From Bifidobacterium polysaccharolyticum (lineage in GTDB: Bacteria; Actinomycetota; Actinomycetes; Actinomycetales; Bifidobacteriaceae): 64,000 nucleotides of DNA. Shown here piece by piece: positions 1 through 7,522 of the stretch. Location: the NCBI RefSeq assembly GCF_016101585.1, contig NZ_JACFQG010000003.1:187826-251825 (forward strand), read 5' to 3'. Positions within the stretch are counted from its first letter, which is position 1, and each line of letters begins with the position of its first letter. Under the pieces are notes generated by a model. It saw only the letters and a program-made list of their open reading frames with translations. It did not search any database and was not told where the DNA came from. The position numbers were made by a program, and so were the translations under genes.

Positions 1-1157
1 TATTGAGGCAGCACCTCCTGGATCAGGAATCGGTAATAGGTTTCATTGCTGATAAAGCCGTTATTGGTTGTCAGGGCTCTGCCGGCCATACGCTGCCGTA
101 CATTAAGGAAATGCAAAGAACACCAGGGGTATTTTGCGAATATCCCTGCAAGGATCTTTTTATTCTCCTTTGATATATCCTGCTCCAGGACAGTGATGCG
201 GTATCGACGAGTCGCTGATGAATTGCGTAGTATGGACGTCAATGTCGTGGCCAGCATGGGCACATAGGCATTATCGGCCGCCAGCACCACGGGTACAGCC
301 TTGTCCGTTGCGTTTGCTGGTTGAGCAGTTTCCTGAGCATCGGGATAGCGGAAGTGCACGCATCCCAGTTGCTTGATTTTCCAATTCCCGCTGGTGCGTT
401 GATGATGGCAAAGGAAGATGTTCAGCAGCCTTTCAGCCAGGTGTCCCGGCGTTCTCAGGCGTTCAATGTCGGCCGTAGATGCATCCCATAAGGCCGTGAA
501 CTTCTGCAGGAGCGGAAACAGCCACTGGCAATATTGGCGGAAGATTGCTTTCTTCATTATGAACATGTTGCAGAAAGAACCCTTGTCGCCGTGCAATACG
601 GAGTCTGCATCCTCCCTGTAGTCAGGGTAATTCTTGCAAAGGATCTCATACATGAGGCGGAGGTCGCCGACTCGCAGGTGATCGTTGCCTGCATAATGCT
701 GGATCAGCGAATGATACCCCCCCATGGCTTCAACATTGTTGACGGGAGAGGTAATGACATCCCAGCCGATCACCTGGCGCCTGATGGATTCATCATCCAG
801 GCCGTACCGCCGTGCAGCGGACTCGTCGATGAAGTCGTCCATGATTTCGCCGTAGTCGTTGGCCTGGTGGGGTACGCCGCTGAAATCGAAGTAGCGACGG
901 TAATGGCAGAATCCGTAGTAATCGGCATCGACGTTTTTCCAAGCCCAATATTGCGCAGTGAGCTCGCAATACATGGCGTTGAGCGAAGAGATCGAGTCCC
1001 CGCTGTCGTCGTGAAGCATGTGCGGGAGCTTTTCCGGTGCCTGCGCTGTTCCGACTTGCAAGAGACTGATCGCATCGCATTGCGGGGCTGCAACGCGTGT
1101 ACGGGTGGCTACATAGATTTTTATACGCTGCCCGTTTTGCCTGTCCTCGTTATTCAT
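1..1157 (-). CDS. DUF4422-GT8 two-domain glycosyltransferase, 3' end cut by window edge
   Basis: The reverse strand is open from an ATG at 1157 to the left edge (385 codons, no stop seen), so the C-terminus is missing. The start region reads MNNEDRQNGQ. Residues about 10-250 resemble DUF4422, a domain found in surface-polysaccharide glycosyltransferases, with the segments WAWKNVDADYYGFCHYRRYF and MFIMKK. From about residue 280 a second domain begins (VVLAADNAYVPMLATTLTSI), typical of the nucleotide-sugar-binding start of family GT8 transferases, and continues into FISNETYYRFLI. It probably adds a hexose to a cell-surface glycan. It is divergent from the polysaccharide exporter at 1312. AT content is higher than in the housekeeping genes further right, common in polysaccharide loci. 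The domain assignments come from recognised motifs; donor and acceptor cannot be told. Confidence 0.8.
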   Translation of the reverse strand, partial: MNNEDRQNGQRIKIYVATRTRVAAPQCDAISLLQVGTAQAPEKLPHMLHDDSGDSISSLNAMYCELTAQYWAWKNVDADYYGFCHYRRYFDFSGVPHQANDYGEIMDDFIDESAARRYGLDDESIRRQVIGWDVITSPVNNVEAMGGYHSLIQHYAGNDHLRVGDLRLMYEILCKNYPDYREDADSVLHGDKGSFCNMFIMKKAIFRQYCQWLFPLLQKFTALWDASTADIERLRTPGHLAERLLNIFLCHHQRTSGNWKIKQLGCVHFRYPDAQETAQPANATDKAVPVVLAADNAYVPMLATTLTSILRNSSATRRYRITVLEQDISKENKKILAGIFAKYPWCSLHFLNVRQRMAGRALTTNNGFISNETYYRFLIQEVLPQ

Positions 1158-1311
1158 GCCGAATAAGACTCCTCGCTCGGTGGTTGGTACTTATGTTACT
1201 TCCCAATTGTGGGCTTCCTGTTTATATAAGGTAAAACCGCTGCCTGGTAAGAGGTTTCCTGCGAAAATGAGCCTTTGCGCTATTGGACGAGTTCAGTAGA
1301 ATAGGAGTTTT

Positions 1312-2139
1312 GTGAAAGCTTCTTTAAAGCGACTACAGCAAAGGTATCGCTACTCGTTTATCGTTTTCAAAGAGTTGGTGAAGACAGATTTTCAACTTCG
1401 GTACCAAGGGTCCTTCCTGGGTGTACTGTGGTCGGTTCTCAAGCCACTGATGCTGTTCTGCGTCATGTATGTGGTCTTTGTGAGATTCCTTCACTTCACG
1501 GACGGAACGCCCACATTCCCCATTGTTCTGCTTTGCGGCACCTGCCTGTGGAGTTTCTTCTCGGAAGCCACCAGCATGGGGCTGCAGTCGATTGTCAACC
1601 GTGGAGACCTGCTGCGTAAGGTTCATTTTCCTACATACATCATCGTAGCGTCAGTCACGATGGGTTCCATGATCAGCCTGGCCATCAATCTGGGCGTGGT
1701 CATCGTTTTCGGGCTGTTCACTACGGCTCATTTCACATGGAGGATTCTCCTGGTCCCCCTCAATGTTTTTCAGCTCTATATCCTTGCCCTGGGCATTGCC
1801 ATGATCCTATCCACGATGTTCGTTTATTATCGTGACATCGCCCATATTTGGGAAGTGGTTCTTCAGGCTATGTTTTATGCTGTTCCCATTATTTACCCAT
1901 TGTCCATGGTGCAAAAGAACTATCCTTTGATTGCAAAATTCATGCTGTTGGATCCCGCAGCCCAGGTCATCATGGACGTGCGTCATAATCTCATTTCTCC
2001 TGAGAACGTGCCCACTGTTTGGACCCTGTACGGCAATAAGCTGTTCGCTTTCATTCCTTTGCTATTGACAGTTCTTATTTTCATGTTCGGCCTGTATGTC
2101 TTCCGGTCGCATAGCAGAAAATTCGCGGAGGTTCTGTAA
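1312..2139 (+). CDS. ABC-2 type polysaccharide export permease (Wzm/TagG-like)
   Basis: Integral membrane subunit (275 aa) of an ABC exporter that moves a lipid-linked polysaccharide or teichoic-acid-like polymer across the plasma membrane. The N-terminus has the family amphipathic segment with DFQLRYQGSFLGVLWSVLKP (about residues 24-43), followed by about six hydrophobic segments; the protein ends in a short basic tail (FRSHSRKFAEVL). The start is GTG at 1312, with AGGAG at 1303-1307 upstream. The stop overlaps the next ATG by one base (TAATG), so translation is coupled to the ATPase at 2139. Length and topology fit the ABC-2 polysaccharide export family. The exported polymer is unknown, but the adjacent dTDP-glucose dehydratase and glycosyltransferase point to a surface glycan. 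Confidence 0.88.
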   Translation: MKASLKRLQQRYRYSFIVFKELVKTDFQLRYQGSFLGVLWSVLKPLMLFCVMYVVFVRFLHFTDGTPTFPIVLLCGTCLWSFFSEATSMGLQSIVNRGDLLRKVHFPTYIIVASVTMGSMISLAINLGVVIVFGLFTTAHFTWRILLVPLNVFQLYILALGIAMILSTMFVYYRDIAHIWEVVLQAMFYAVPIIYPLSMVQKNYPLIAKFMLLDPAAQVIMDVRHNLISPENVPTVWTLYGNKLFAFIPLLLTVLIFMFGLYVFRSHSRKFAEVL

Positions 2140-3404
2140 TGCAAGATGTTGATCAGTTTGATGATCGGCCAGTCGTGCTCTCTGTTGACCATGTAGCCAA
2201 GTCCTTCAGGTTGCCGACTGAGCAGGCCACTGGCCTAAAGCAGGCTTTCATCAACTGGACCAAGGGAATCAAAGGGTACAGAGAGCAGGTTGTTCTTAAA
2301 GACATCAACTTTCAAGTGCACCAGGGTGATTTCTTCGGCATCGTGGGAAGAAATGGCTCGGGCAAGTCCACACTGCTGAAAATCATCTCGGGAATCTACG
2401 TGCCGGAACACGGCAGTGTGGATATTCAAGGCAAGTTGGTGCCGTTCATCGAGCTTGGCGTGGGCTTCAATCCTGAATTGACCGGCCGGGAGAACGTTTT
2501 TTTGAACGGCGCGCTTCTCGGCTTCTCTCATGACCAGGTAGCAGCCATGTACGACGAAATCGTCGATTTTGCCGAGCTGGGCGAATTCATGGATCAGAAG
2601 CTGAAAAACTACTCCAGCGGCATGCAGGTCAGACTGGCCTTTTCCGTGGCCATCAAGGCGCAAGGCGATATTCTGGTGCTTGATGAGGTTTTGGCAGTTG
2701 GTGATGAGGCCTTCCAACGTAAATGCGACAATTTCTTCACTGAAATCAAGAAAGATCCGACCAAAACGGTCATTCTTGTTACGCATAGCATGGATTCCGT
2801 CAAGAAATACTGCAACAAAGCCATCCTGATCCGTGACGGCGAGATCGTGGTTTCTGGCGATAAGAATGATGTTGCCAGCCAGTACACCTTGGAGAATCTC
2901 CAGGCTGGGCAGAAAAAAACGGAAAAGAAGGCGGAAAAGGAAAAGCAGACCCATGAGCCGGGACTGAGCGATCAGGTGCCTATCTTTAGGGTCTTGCCAG
3001 TGTCGCCTCAGCTGCGTACCTGTGACGACACCTTCGAGTTCGATGTGGAGTATGACTATCGGGGAGACAGCGACTTCTACATACCCATGTCGGTCATGGA
3101 TACCGGTCGGGGAGGGGTGCCTTTCGATTGCGGAGCCCACTTCCATGTCAATGCCCCAGGGCATCATCTGGTTCATTTTTCCATGCCGCTCAAGCTCTTC
3201 AATGATGGGAACTTCCGCATCATCGCCTCTATGCGGATCATCCCTGACGTCACCAACCTTTCCAATTACGAGCAGCTCGCTTTCACCAGCGATGAGAACG
3301 CCTGCGATTTTGTGGTGCGCAATCATGGCACTACCAATTTTGCAGGCCTGATCAACGACAGAAGTATGGAGATCGTCCGTACCGGCATGGAGGACATGGA
3401 TTGA
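2139..3404 (+). CDS. Polysaccharide ABC exporter ATP-binding protein with C-terminal Wzt-like domain
   Basis: ATPase partner (421 aa) of the permease at 1312. Walker A is GRNGSGKST at residues 70-78, the signature is YSSGMQ, and the Walker B region is followed by VLDEVLAVGDEAF. The first about 250 residues are the nucleotide-binding domain. A charged linker (KKTEKKAEKEKQ) leads to a C-terminal beta-rich domain of about 140 residues resembling the Wzt carbohydrate-binding domain, which in O-antigen exporters recognises the glycan to be exported. This suggests selective export of a defined polymer rather than a generic TagH function. The gene overlaps its upstream partner by one base and its downstream neighbour by four, so the three genes form one translationally coupled operon. 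Confidence 0.9.
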   Translation: MQDVDQFDDRPVVLSVDHVAKSFRLPTEQATGLKQAFINWTKGIKGYREQVVLKDINFQVHQGDFFGIVGRNGSGKSTLLKIISGIYVPEHGSVDIQGKLVPFIELGVGFNPELTGRENVFLNGALLGFSHDQVAAMYDEIVDFAELGEFMDQKLKNYSSGMQVRLAFSVAIKAQGDILVLDEVLAVGDEAFQRKCDNFFTEIKKDPTKTVILVTHSMDSVKKYCNKAILIRDGEIVVSGDKNDVASQYTLENLQAGQKKTEKKAEKEKQTHEPGLSDQVPIFRVLPVSPQLRTCDDTFEFDVEYDYRGDSDFYIPMSVMDTGRGGVPFDCGAHFHVNAPGHHLVHFSMPLKLFNDGNFRIIASMRIIPDVTNLSNYEQLAFTSDENACDFVVRNHGTTNFAGLINDRSMEIVRTGMEDMD

Positions 3405-4423
3405 CGGATAAGGATGAAGTTGCCAGCCTTCTTGTCACCGGCGGTGCAGGTTTTATAGGCTCCAACTTTGTTCGATATCTTGCCCGAGTGAATCCGCAAG
3501 CGAAGGTCGTTGTTCTGGATAAGATGACCTACGCCGCCAATCCGCATAATCTGGATGGTTTGTCGCGCAAGCCCATAGTGATCAGGGGTGATATCTGCGA
3601 TTCATCTTTGGTTGAGCAAATCGTCAAGCAGCATCATATTAATGGAATCGTCCATTTTGCAGCAGAATCGCACAATGACAATTCTATTAGGGATGCTGCT
3701 CCCTTTATTCATACCAACATTTATGGGACCTACGTTCTTTTGGAGGCCGCAAGACGCCATGACCTGCGCTTTCATCATGTATCTACGGATGAGGTCTTTG
3801 GCGATACATCCGCTGGGGATGTGACGAAATTTGATGAGAGCAGTCCCTATCGTCCATCGAGTCCGTATTCGGCGACGAAGGCGGCCTCTGATCATCTGGT
3901 CAGGGCCTGGTGGAGGACTTACGGCACCAGAGTGACCATAACGAACAGCTCAAATAACTATGGTCCGTTCCAGCACGTGGAAAAGTTCATTCCCCGGCAA
4001 ATAACCAATATTCTGACGGGTCACAGGCCCAAGCTGTATGGCCAGGGCGAGGATGTTCGGGACTGGCTCAGCGTAGAGGATGATTGCAGAGCCATCTGGG
4101 ATGTTTACCGTCGGGGTCGTTTGGGGCAGACCTATCTGGTTGGAGCAGATAATCGCCTCAGCAATCTCGCTGTGGTGCGGATGATTCTGACAATGATGAA
4201 CCGGCCTCTTGACGAAGTGGAGTTTGTAAGGGATAGGCCGGGAGCCGACAGAAGATACGCTATTGATGCCTCAAAAATACGGCGCGAGTTGGGGTGGAAG
4301 CCTCTTCAGGACGATTTCGCCAAGAGCCTTGAGGCCACTATTGAATGGTACAAGAGGCACGAATCGTGGTGGATACCTGCAAAGCAAACGACGGAATTGC
4401 GGTATCGGCAAGAAGGCCACTGA
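3401..4423 (+). CDS. rfbB: dTDP-glucose 4,6-dehydratase
   Basis: Short-chain dehydrogenase/reductase-type enzyme (340 aa) that converts dTDP-glucose to dTDP-4-keto-6-deoxyglucose, the step leading to dTDP-rhamnose and other deoxysugars. The Rossmann motif GGAGFIGS is at residues 14-21, the TDE catalytic triplet at 129-131, and the YxxxK pair at Tyr156/Lys160. The C-terminal part has the expected VRDWLSVEDDCRAI and ELGWKP segments. The start is TTG at 3401, nested in the stop of the exporter ATPase (TTGA), so it is translated as part of the 1312-4423 operon. It probably supplies an activated deoxysugar for the polymer exported by its neighbours. RmlA, RmlC and RmlD are not in this window. Confidence 0.9.
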   Translation: MTDKDEVASLLVTGGAGFIGSNFVRYLARVNPQAKVVVLDKMTYAANPHNLDGLSRKPIVIRGDICDSSLVEQIVKQHHINGIVHFAAESHNDNSIRDAAPFIHTNIYGTYVLLEAARRHDLRFHHVSTDEVFGDTSAGDVTKFDESSPYRPSSPYSATKAASDHLVRAWWRTYGTRVTITNSSNNYGPFQHVEKFIPRQITNILTGHRPKLYGQGEDVRDWLSVEDDCRAIWDVYRRGRLGQTYLVGADNRLSNLAVVRMILTMMNRPLDEVEFVRDRPGADRRYAIDASKIRRELGWKPLQDDFAKSLEATIEWYKRHESWWIPAKQTTELRYRQEGH

Positions 4424-4469
4424 AATCTCTGATTCAAGGAACTGAACCCGTTGATGCCAGCCTGCCAGG

Positions 4470-4497
4470 TTGTCTGGCACGATAGATAATATATAGC
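4470..4497 (+). promoter_or_regulatory. Possible promoter of the rpsF-ssb-rpsR-rplI operon
   Basis: TTGTCT (4470-4475), a 16-base gap and TATAGC (4492-4497) lie in an AT-rich patch about 95 bases before rpsF, after the end of the polysaccharide operon. The spacing is one base short of ideal and other TA-rich hexamers are close by, so the exact boxes are uncertain. Confidence 0.3.
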
Positions 4498-4548
4498 TTA
4501 TCTGTCTATGTATAAGTTGCATAGCGGGTTGATGTGCTACACCCTCCT

Positions 4549-4567
4549 GTCACGGAAGGCCCGTGAC
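4549..4567 (+). promoter_or_regulatory. Hairpin in the rpsF leader
   Basis: GTCACGG (4549-4555) pairs with CCGTGAC (4561-4567) around the loop AAGGC, 11 bases before the ribosome binding site of rpsF. Many bacteria carry an S6:S18 autoregulatory leader at this place. The hairpin is seen directly; that it binds S6:S18 is only a suggestion from position. Confidence 0.4.
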
Positions 4568-4591
4568 CTGTAAGTCCAAAGGAGGTGGGTG

Positions 4592-4888
4592 ATGTCTGCG
4601 CATAAGTATGAATTGATGTTCATTGCCGATCCGGCCATGGATGAGCGCTCGCTGAAGAAGCTGACTGACCAGTATCTCGAGGTGGTCACCAAGGAAGGCG
4701 GCTCTGTCGACAATATCGATGTCTGGGGCCGTCGCAAGCTAGCCTACGAGATCGACAAGCACAAGGAAGGCAACTACGTGGTGGTCGAGTACACCTGCGA
4801 GCCCTCTGCCAGCGCTGAGCTTGATCGTGTGCTGAACCTGAACGAGTCCGTCATCCGTACCAAGATTCTTCGCAAGGACGACAAGTAA
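4592..4888 (+). CDS. rpsF: 30S ribosomal protein S6
   Basis: Small ribosomal subunit protein S6 (98 aa), which binds 16S rRNA together with S18. The sequence begins MSAHKYELMFIADP, contains WGRRKLAYEIDKHKEGNYVV, the usual S6 core, and ends KILRKDDK. I place the start at the ATG at 4592 because GGAGG at 4581-4585 is then six bases upstream; the in-frame GTG at 4589 would be too close. It is first in the operon rpsF-ssb-rpsR-rplI. Confidence 0.97.
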   Translation: MSAHKYELMFIADPAMDERSLKKLTDQYLEVVTKEGGSVDNIDVWGRRKLAYEIDKHKEGNYVVVEYTCEPSASAELDRVLNLNESVIRTKILRKDDK

Positions 4889-4987
4889 GCAAACAGCCAA
4901 GGACGTCGAAGCGTCGAAGGTTCAAGGGTGCGGGATTCGCCCCAATAGGCTCATTCCCAAATCCTCATTCCGAGGAAAGGTCGTGAC

Positions 4988-5605
4988 ATGGCGGGAGATA
5001 CATACATCACCGTGGTGGGCAATCTCACTGCGGATCCGGAGGTGCGTACGACCTCCAACGGAGGCACGGTGGCCAATCTGACCATCGCGTCCACGCCCAG
5101 ACAGTTCAATAGGAACTCAGGGCAGTGGGAGGACGGCGACTCGCTCTTCATGCGTTGCTCGGCCTGGGATTCCACCTACAGTCCCATGGCCTCCAACATT
5201 CAGGCCAGCCTGACCAAGGGCATGAGGGTTATCGCCCAGGGTCGTCTGGTGCAGCGCTCCTATCAGGATCGTGAGGGCAATAACCGCACGGTCGTGGAGC
5301 TGCGTCTGGACGAGATTGGACCCGCTTTGACACGGAACACCGCCCAGGTCACCAGGAACGCCAACACTGGTGGCGGTGGATCCCGCGGTGGTTTCGCCGG
5401 CTCCAACAACGGCGGCTACCAGGGCGGGGCTTCCTACCAGGGCGGTGCCAGCGCGGCATCGGCCCCCATGGGTCGTCAGCAGCCAGCGCAGAGCCAGCAG
5501 CCCCCTGTTCAGGATCCCTGGTCATCGACCGGGTCCGGCGATTCCTTCGGATCCTTCGGTTCCACCGGCGAGTTCGGTGGTTCCGGGGACGAACCCGAAT
5601 TCTGA
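4988..5605 (+). CDS. ssb: Single-stranded DNA-binding protein
   Basis: Binds and protects single-stranded DNA in replication, recombination and repair (205 aa). Residues 1 to about 110 form the OB fold (TYITVVGNLTADPEVRTTSN, DSLFMRCSAWDS, GMRVIAQGRLVQRSY). A flexible Gly/Gln/Ser-rich linker of about 85 residues follows and ends in the acidic tail GDEPEF, a variant of the usual DDxPF partner-docking tip. GAGGAAAGG lies just upstream of the ATG. It sits between rpsF and rpsR as in most bacteria. Confidence 0.97.
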   Translation: MAGDTYITVVGNLTADPEVRTTSNGGTVANLTIASTPRQFNRNSGQWEDGDSLFMRCSAWDSTYSPMASNIQASLTKGMRVIAQGRLVQRSYQDREGNNRTVVELRLDEIGPALTRNTAQVTRNANTGGGGSRGGFAGSNNGGYQGGASYQGGASAASAPMGRQQPAQSQQPPVQDPWSSTGSGDSFGSFGSTGEFGGSGDEPEF

Positions 5606-5641
5606 AGTTTCATAGCGTCATCATTCATTTAAGGAGTACCA

Positions 5642-5890
5642 ATGTCACGTAAAAGGCCGCAACCGCCGGTCAAGCCCTTCAAGAAGAAGCCAAATCCCCT
5701 GAGGGCCGCCAAGATTCATACCATCGATTACAAGGACGTGGCTCTGCTGCGCAAGTTCATCTCTGACCGCGGCAAGATTCGTTCCCGCCGCATCACCGGC
5801 GTCACCGTCCAGGAGCAGCGCGAGATCTCCAAGGCCATCAAGAACGCCCGCGAGATGGCCCTGCTGCCCTACGCCACCAACGGTCGCTGA
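5642..5890 (+). CDS. rpsR: 30S ribosomal protein S18
   Basis: Small-subunit protein S18 (82 aa), the binding partner of S6. The conserved core [19 protein letters not shown] followed by RRITG is present, with a basic proline-rich N-terminus. AAGGAG lies seven bases before the ATG. It is the third gene of the rpsF operon. No CxxC zinc motif is present, so it is the zinc-free form. Confidence 0.97.
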   Translation: MSRKRPQPPVKPFKKKPNPLRAAKIHTIDYKDVALLRKFISDRGKIRSRRITGVTVQEQREISKAIKNAREMALLPYATNGR

Positions 5891-5904
5891 AGGAGGTCAG
5901 GATT

Positions 5905-6354
5905 ATGGCAAAGGAAACCAAGGTTATTCTGACCGATACTGTGACCGATCTGGGTCACAAGGGCGACGTTGTCGCAGTCAAGCCCGGTTATGCGCGCAAC
6001 TTCCTGATCCCCCAGGGGCTGGCTTTCGCCTGGTCCAAGGGCGCTGCTGCGCAGATCGAGTCCCTGCAGCGGGCCCGTCGCGCCAAGTCCATGGCCACCC
6101 GTGAGGATGCTGTTGCCGCCAAGACCGCCATCGATGGGCAGACCGTCGAGATCGCAGCTAAGGTGTCCGATTCGGGCAAGCTCTTCGGCGGCATCTCCAA
6201 CGATGCCATCGCCCAGGCTCTTCGCTCACTGGCTGATGTCGATCCCCGCACCATCTCTGTGGAGACCATCAAGACCACTGGTGAGTTCCCGGCAACCGTG
6301 GCCCTGCACCCCGAGATCTCGGCTGCTTTCAGGGTCAAGGTCGTCGCTGAGTAG
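5905..6354 (+). CDS. rplI: 50S ribosomal protein L9
   Basis: Large-subunit protein L9 (149 aa). The N-terminal rRNA-binding domain shows [20 protein letters not shown] followed by [14 protein letters not shown] long connecting helix and a C-terminal domain ([16 protein letters not shown]) follow. GGAGG is upstream of the ATG. It is the last gene of the operon and is followed by a strong hairpin at 6416-6457. Confidence 0.97.
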   Translation: MAKETKVILTDTVTDLGHKGDVVAVKPGYARNFLIPQGLAFAWSKGAAAQIESLQRARRAKSMATREDAVAAKTAIDGQTVEIAAKVSDSGKLFGGISNDAIAQALRSLADVDPRTISVETIKTTGEFPATVALHPEISAAFRVKVVAE

Positions 6355-6415
6355 CAATCCGACCCCGATTTATATCCCACCAACGATCCTTTGAAATAGG
6401 GATCTGGGCTTAAGC

Positions 6416-6457
6416 AGGAGGCCTTCCCGCAGCAGATTATGCGCGGGAAGGCCTCCT
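6416..6457. terminator. Bidirectional terminator between rplI and the MIF-like gene
   Basis: A perfect 15-bp inverted repeat (AGGAGGCCTTCCCGC at 6416-6430 with its complement at 6443-6457) encloses a 12-base loop. It lies between two convergent genes, so it probably ends transcription from both sides. Confidence 0.85.
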
Positions 6458-6482
6458 TATGCGTTACTGGGGATTGCTCAAC

Positions 6483-6830
6483 TTAGAAATTGCCGCCGTT
6501 CCAACCCCAGTCAGTAGTAGCCGTGTAGCGGATGTAGGTGCGGTCCTTGGGGATGGACAGCTCCGATTCCAATGTATCCATGATGGTCTTGGTCAGGCTT
6601 TCCCAGGCGGACTTGGGCACGTCGCTGCCGAAGACGTTGACTTCCACATATGCGGCGGGCTTGCTGTCGTCACCGGCGAAGTAGATGGGCATGTCCGACT
6701 CGAATGGGCACATGAGCCAGCCCTCGGACTTGCCGGGGACGGCGGTGATGGCCTTGCCATAGGCGGTCTTGATCCGCTCGCGCTGTTCGGCGGTGATGGG
6801 TGTGCTTACATGAGTATGGATGACAGGCAT
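6483..6830 (-). CDS. MIF-family tautomerase (phenylpyruvate tautomerase-like)
   Basis: A 115-aa protein of the macrophage migration inhibitory factor family, within the tautomerase superfamily. After removal of Met1 the N-terminus is Pro (MPVIHTHVS), the catalytic base of this superfamily. The C-terminus DWGWNGGNF matches the MIF-type ending, and the length fits a single MIF domain rather than the roughly 60-residue 4-oxalocrotonate tautomerases. The natural substrate is unknown; members enolise phenylpyruvate or hydroxyphenylpyruvate in vitro. It is monocistronic, with 108 bases to the GtrA gene upstream and a strong terminator downstream. Confidence 0.85.
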   Translation of the reverse strand: MPVIHTHVSTPITAEQRERIKTAYGKAITAVPGKSEGWLMCPFESDMPIYFAGDDSKPAAYVEVNVFGSDVPKSAWESLTKTIMDTLESELSIPKDRTYIRYTATTDWGWNGGNF

Positions 6831-6938
6831 GGCGCTTCCTTTCCGGTCCGTCTGGCATGACCACTCAGGATGATTCGGTCCGCCTGGCGGATGGCTGACT
6901 ATTCCTGTCCCATAGTAGCCTCGCCTGGACTGGTTGGC

Positions 6939-7505
6939 TCAGTGCCAGCCGAAGGGCTGGTGACGCAAGGACCAGGCCCCCAGACGGTGGGCCACCGAAC
7001 GCGGGTTGACCGGCTTGCCGGGTGCAGGCGCGTCCAGCAGCCACTTGCGGATCAGGAAGTTCCAGATGGCCACCACGACGGTGGCAGTGATCTTGGCTAT
7101 GTTGGCATGGAGCAGGTAGCGGGCGTGCATGGTGGTGATGGCATCCGGCGGCAGCATGGCAGTGCCCATCCATAGGATCACCTCATTGATCCCCAGGCCT
7201 ATGACTGAGGAGACCAGGAAGACCGTCATCTCCATCCACCGGGCCATGTCATCCCGGTGTTTGAAAACGTAGCGCATGCTGGCCAGGTAGTTGAAGACCA
7301 GGGAGATCAGGAAGGAGATGGCCCCGGCCAGGACATTGTTCAGGTGCGGCCCCATGATCAGCAGGTTCATGATGCCGATGTCGATCAGGAAGGCGATGAT
7401 GCCCACGATGCCGAACTTGAGCAGCTGTCCGATTAATCTACGCACGGTAGCCCATTCAATCATTCCTCCTGTGCTGACGGAGTGCCGGGAACCGCTTGTG
7501 TGCAA
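6939..7505 (-). CDS. GtrA-family membrane protein
   Basis: A small membrane protein (188 aa) with about four hydrophobic helices, beginning QLLKFGIVGIIAFLIDIGIM and containing FNYLASMRYVF, typical of GtrA. Family members are thought to help move lipid-linked sugars across the membrane. The start is uncertain: TTG at 7505 has only a weak ribosome site, while the in-frame ATG at 7463 sits directly against GGAGG, which is too close for normal initiation. It lies 17 bases downstream of the MFS gene and is probably co-transcribed with it. Confidence 0.75.
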   Translation of the reverse strand: MHTSGSRHSVSTGGMIEWATVRRLIGQLLKFGIVGIIAFLIDIGIMNLLIMGPHLNNVLAGAISFLISLVFNYLASMRYVFKHRDDMARWMEMTVFLVSSVIGLGINEVILWMGTAMLPPDAITTMHARYLLHANIAKITATVVVAIWNFLIRKWLLDAPAPGKPVNPRSVAHRLGAWSLRHQPFGWH

Positions 7506-7522
7506 AAGCCTTACGTTATGCC

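Noticed and set aside
534-1166. A 210-codon frame on the forward strand
   Set aside because: It lies opposite the DUF4422-GT8 gene, whose reverse-strand translation is clearly homologous to known domains. The forward frame has no recognisable content.
2235-3326. A 363-codon reverse-strand frame under the exporter ATPase
   Set aside because: It is the antisense shadow of a well-supported ABC ATPase, and its translation is low-information.
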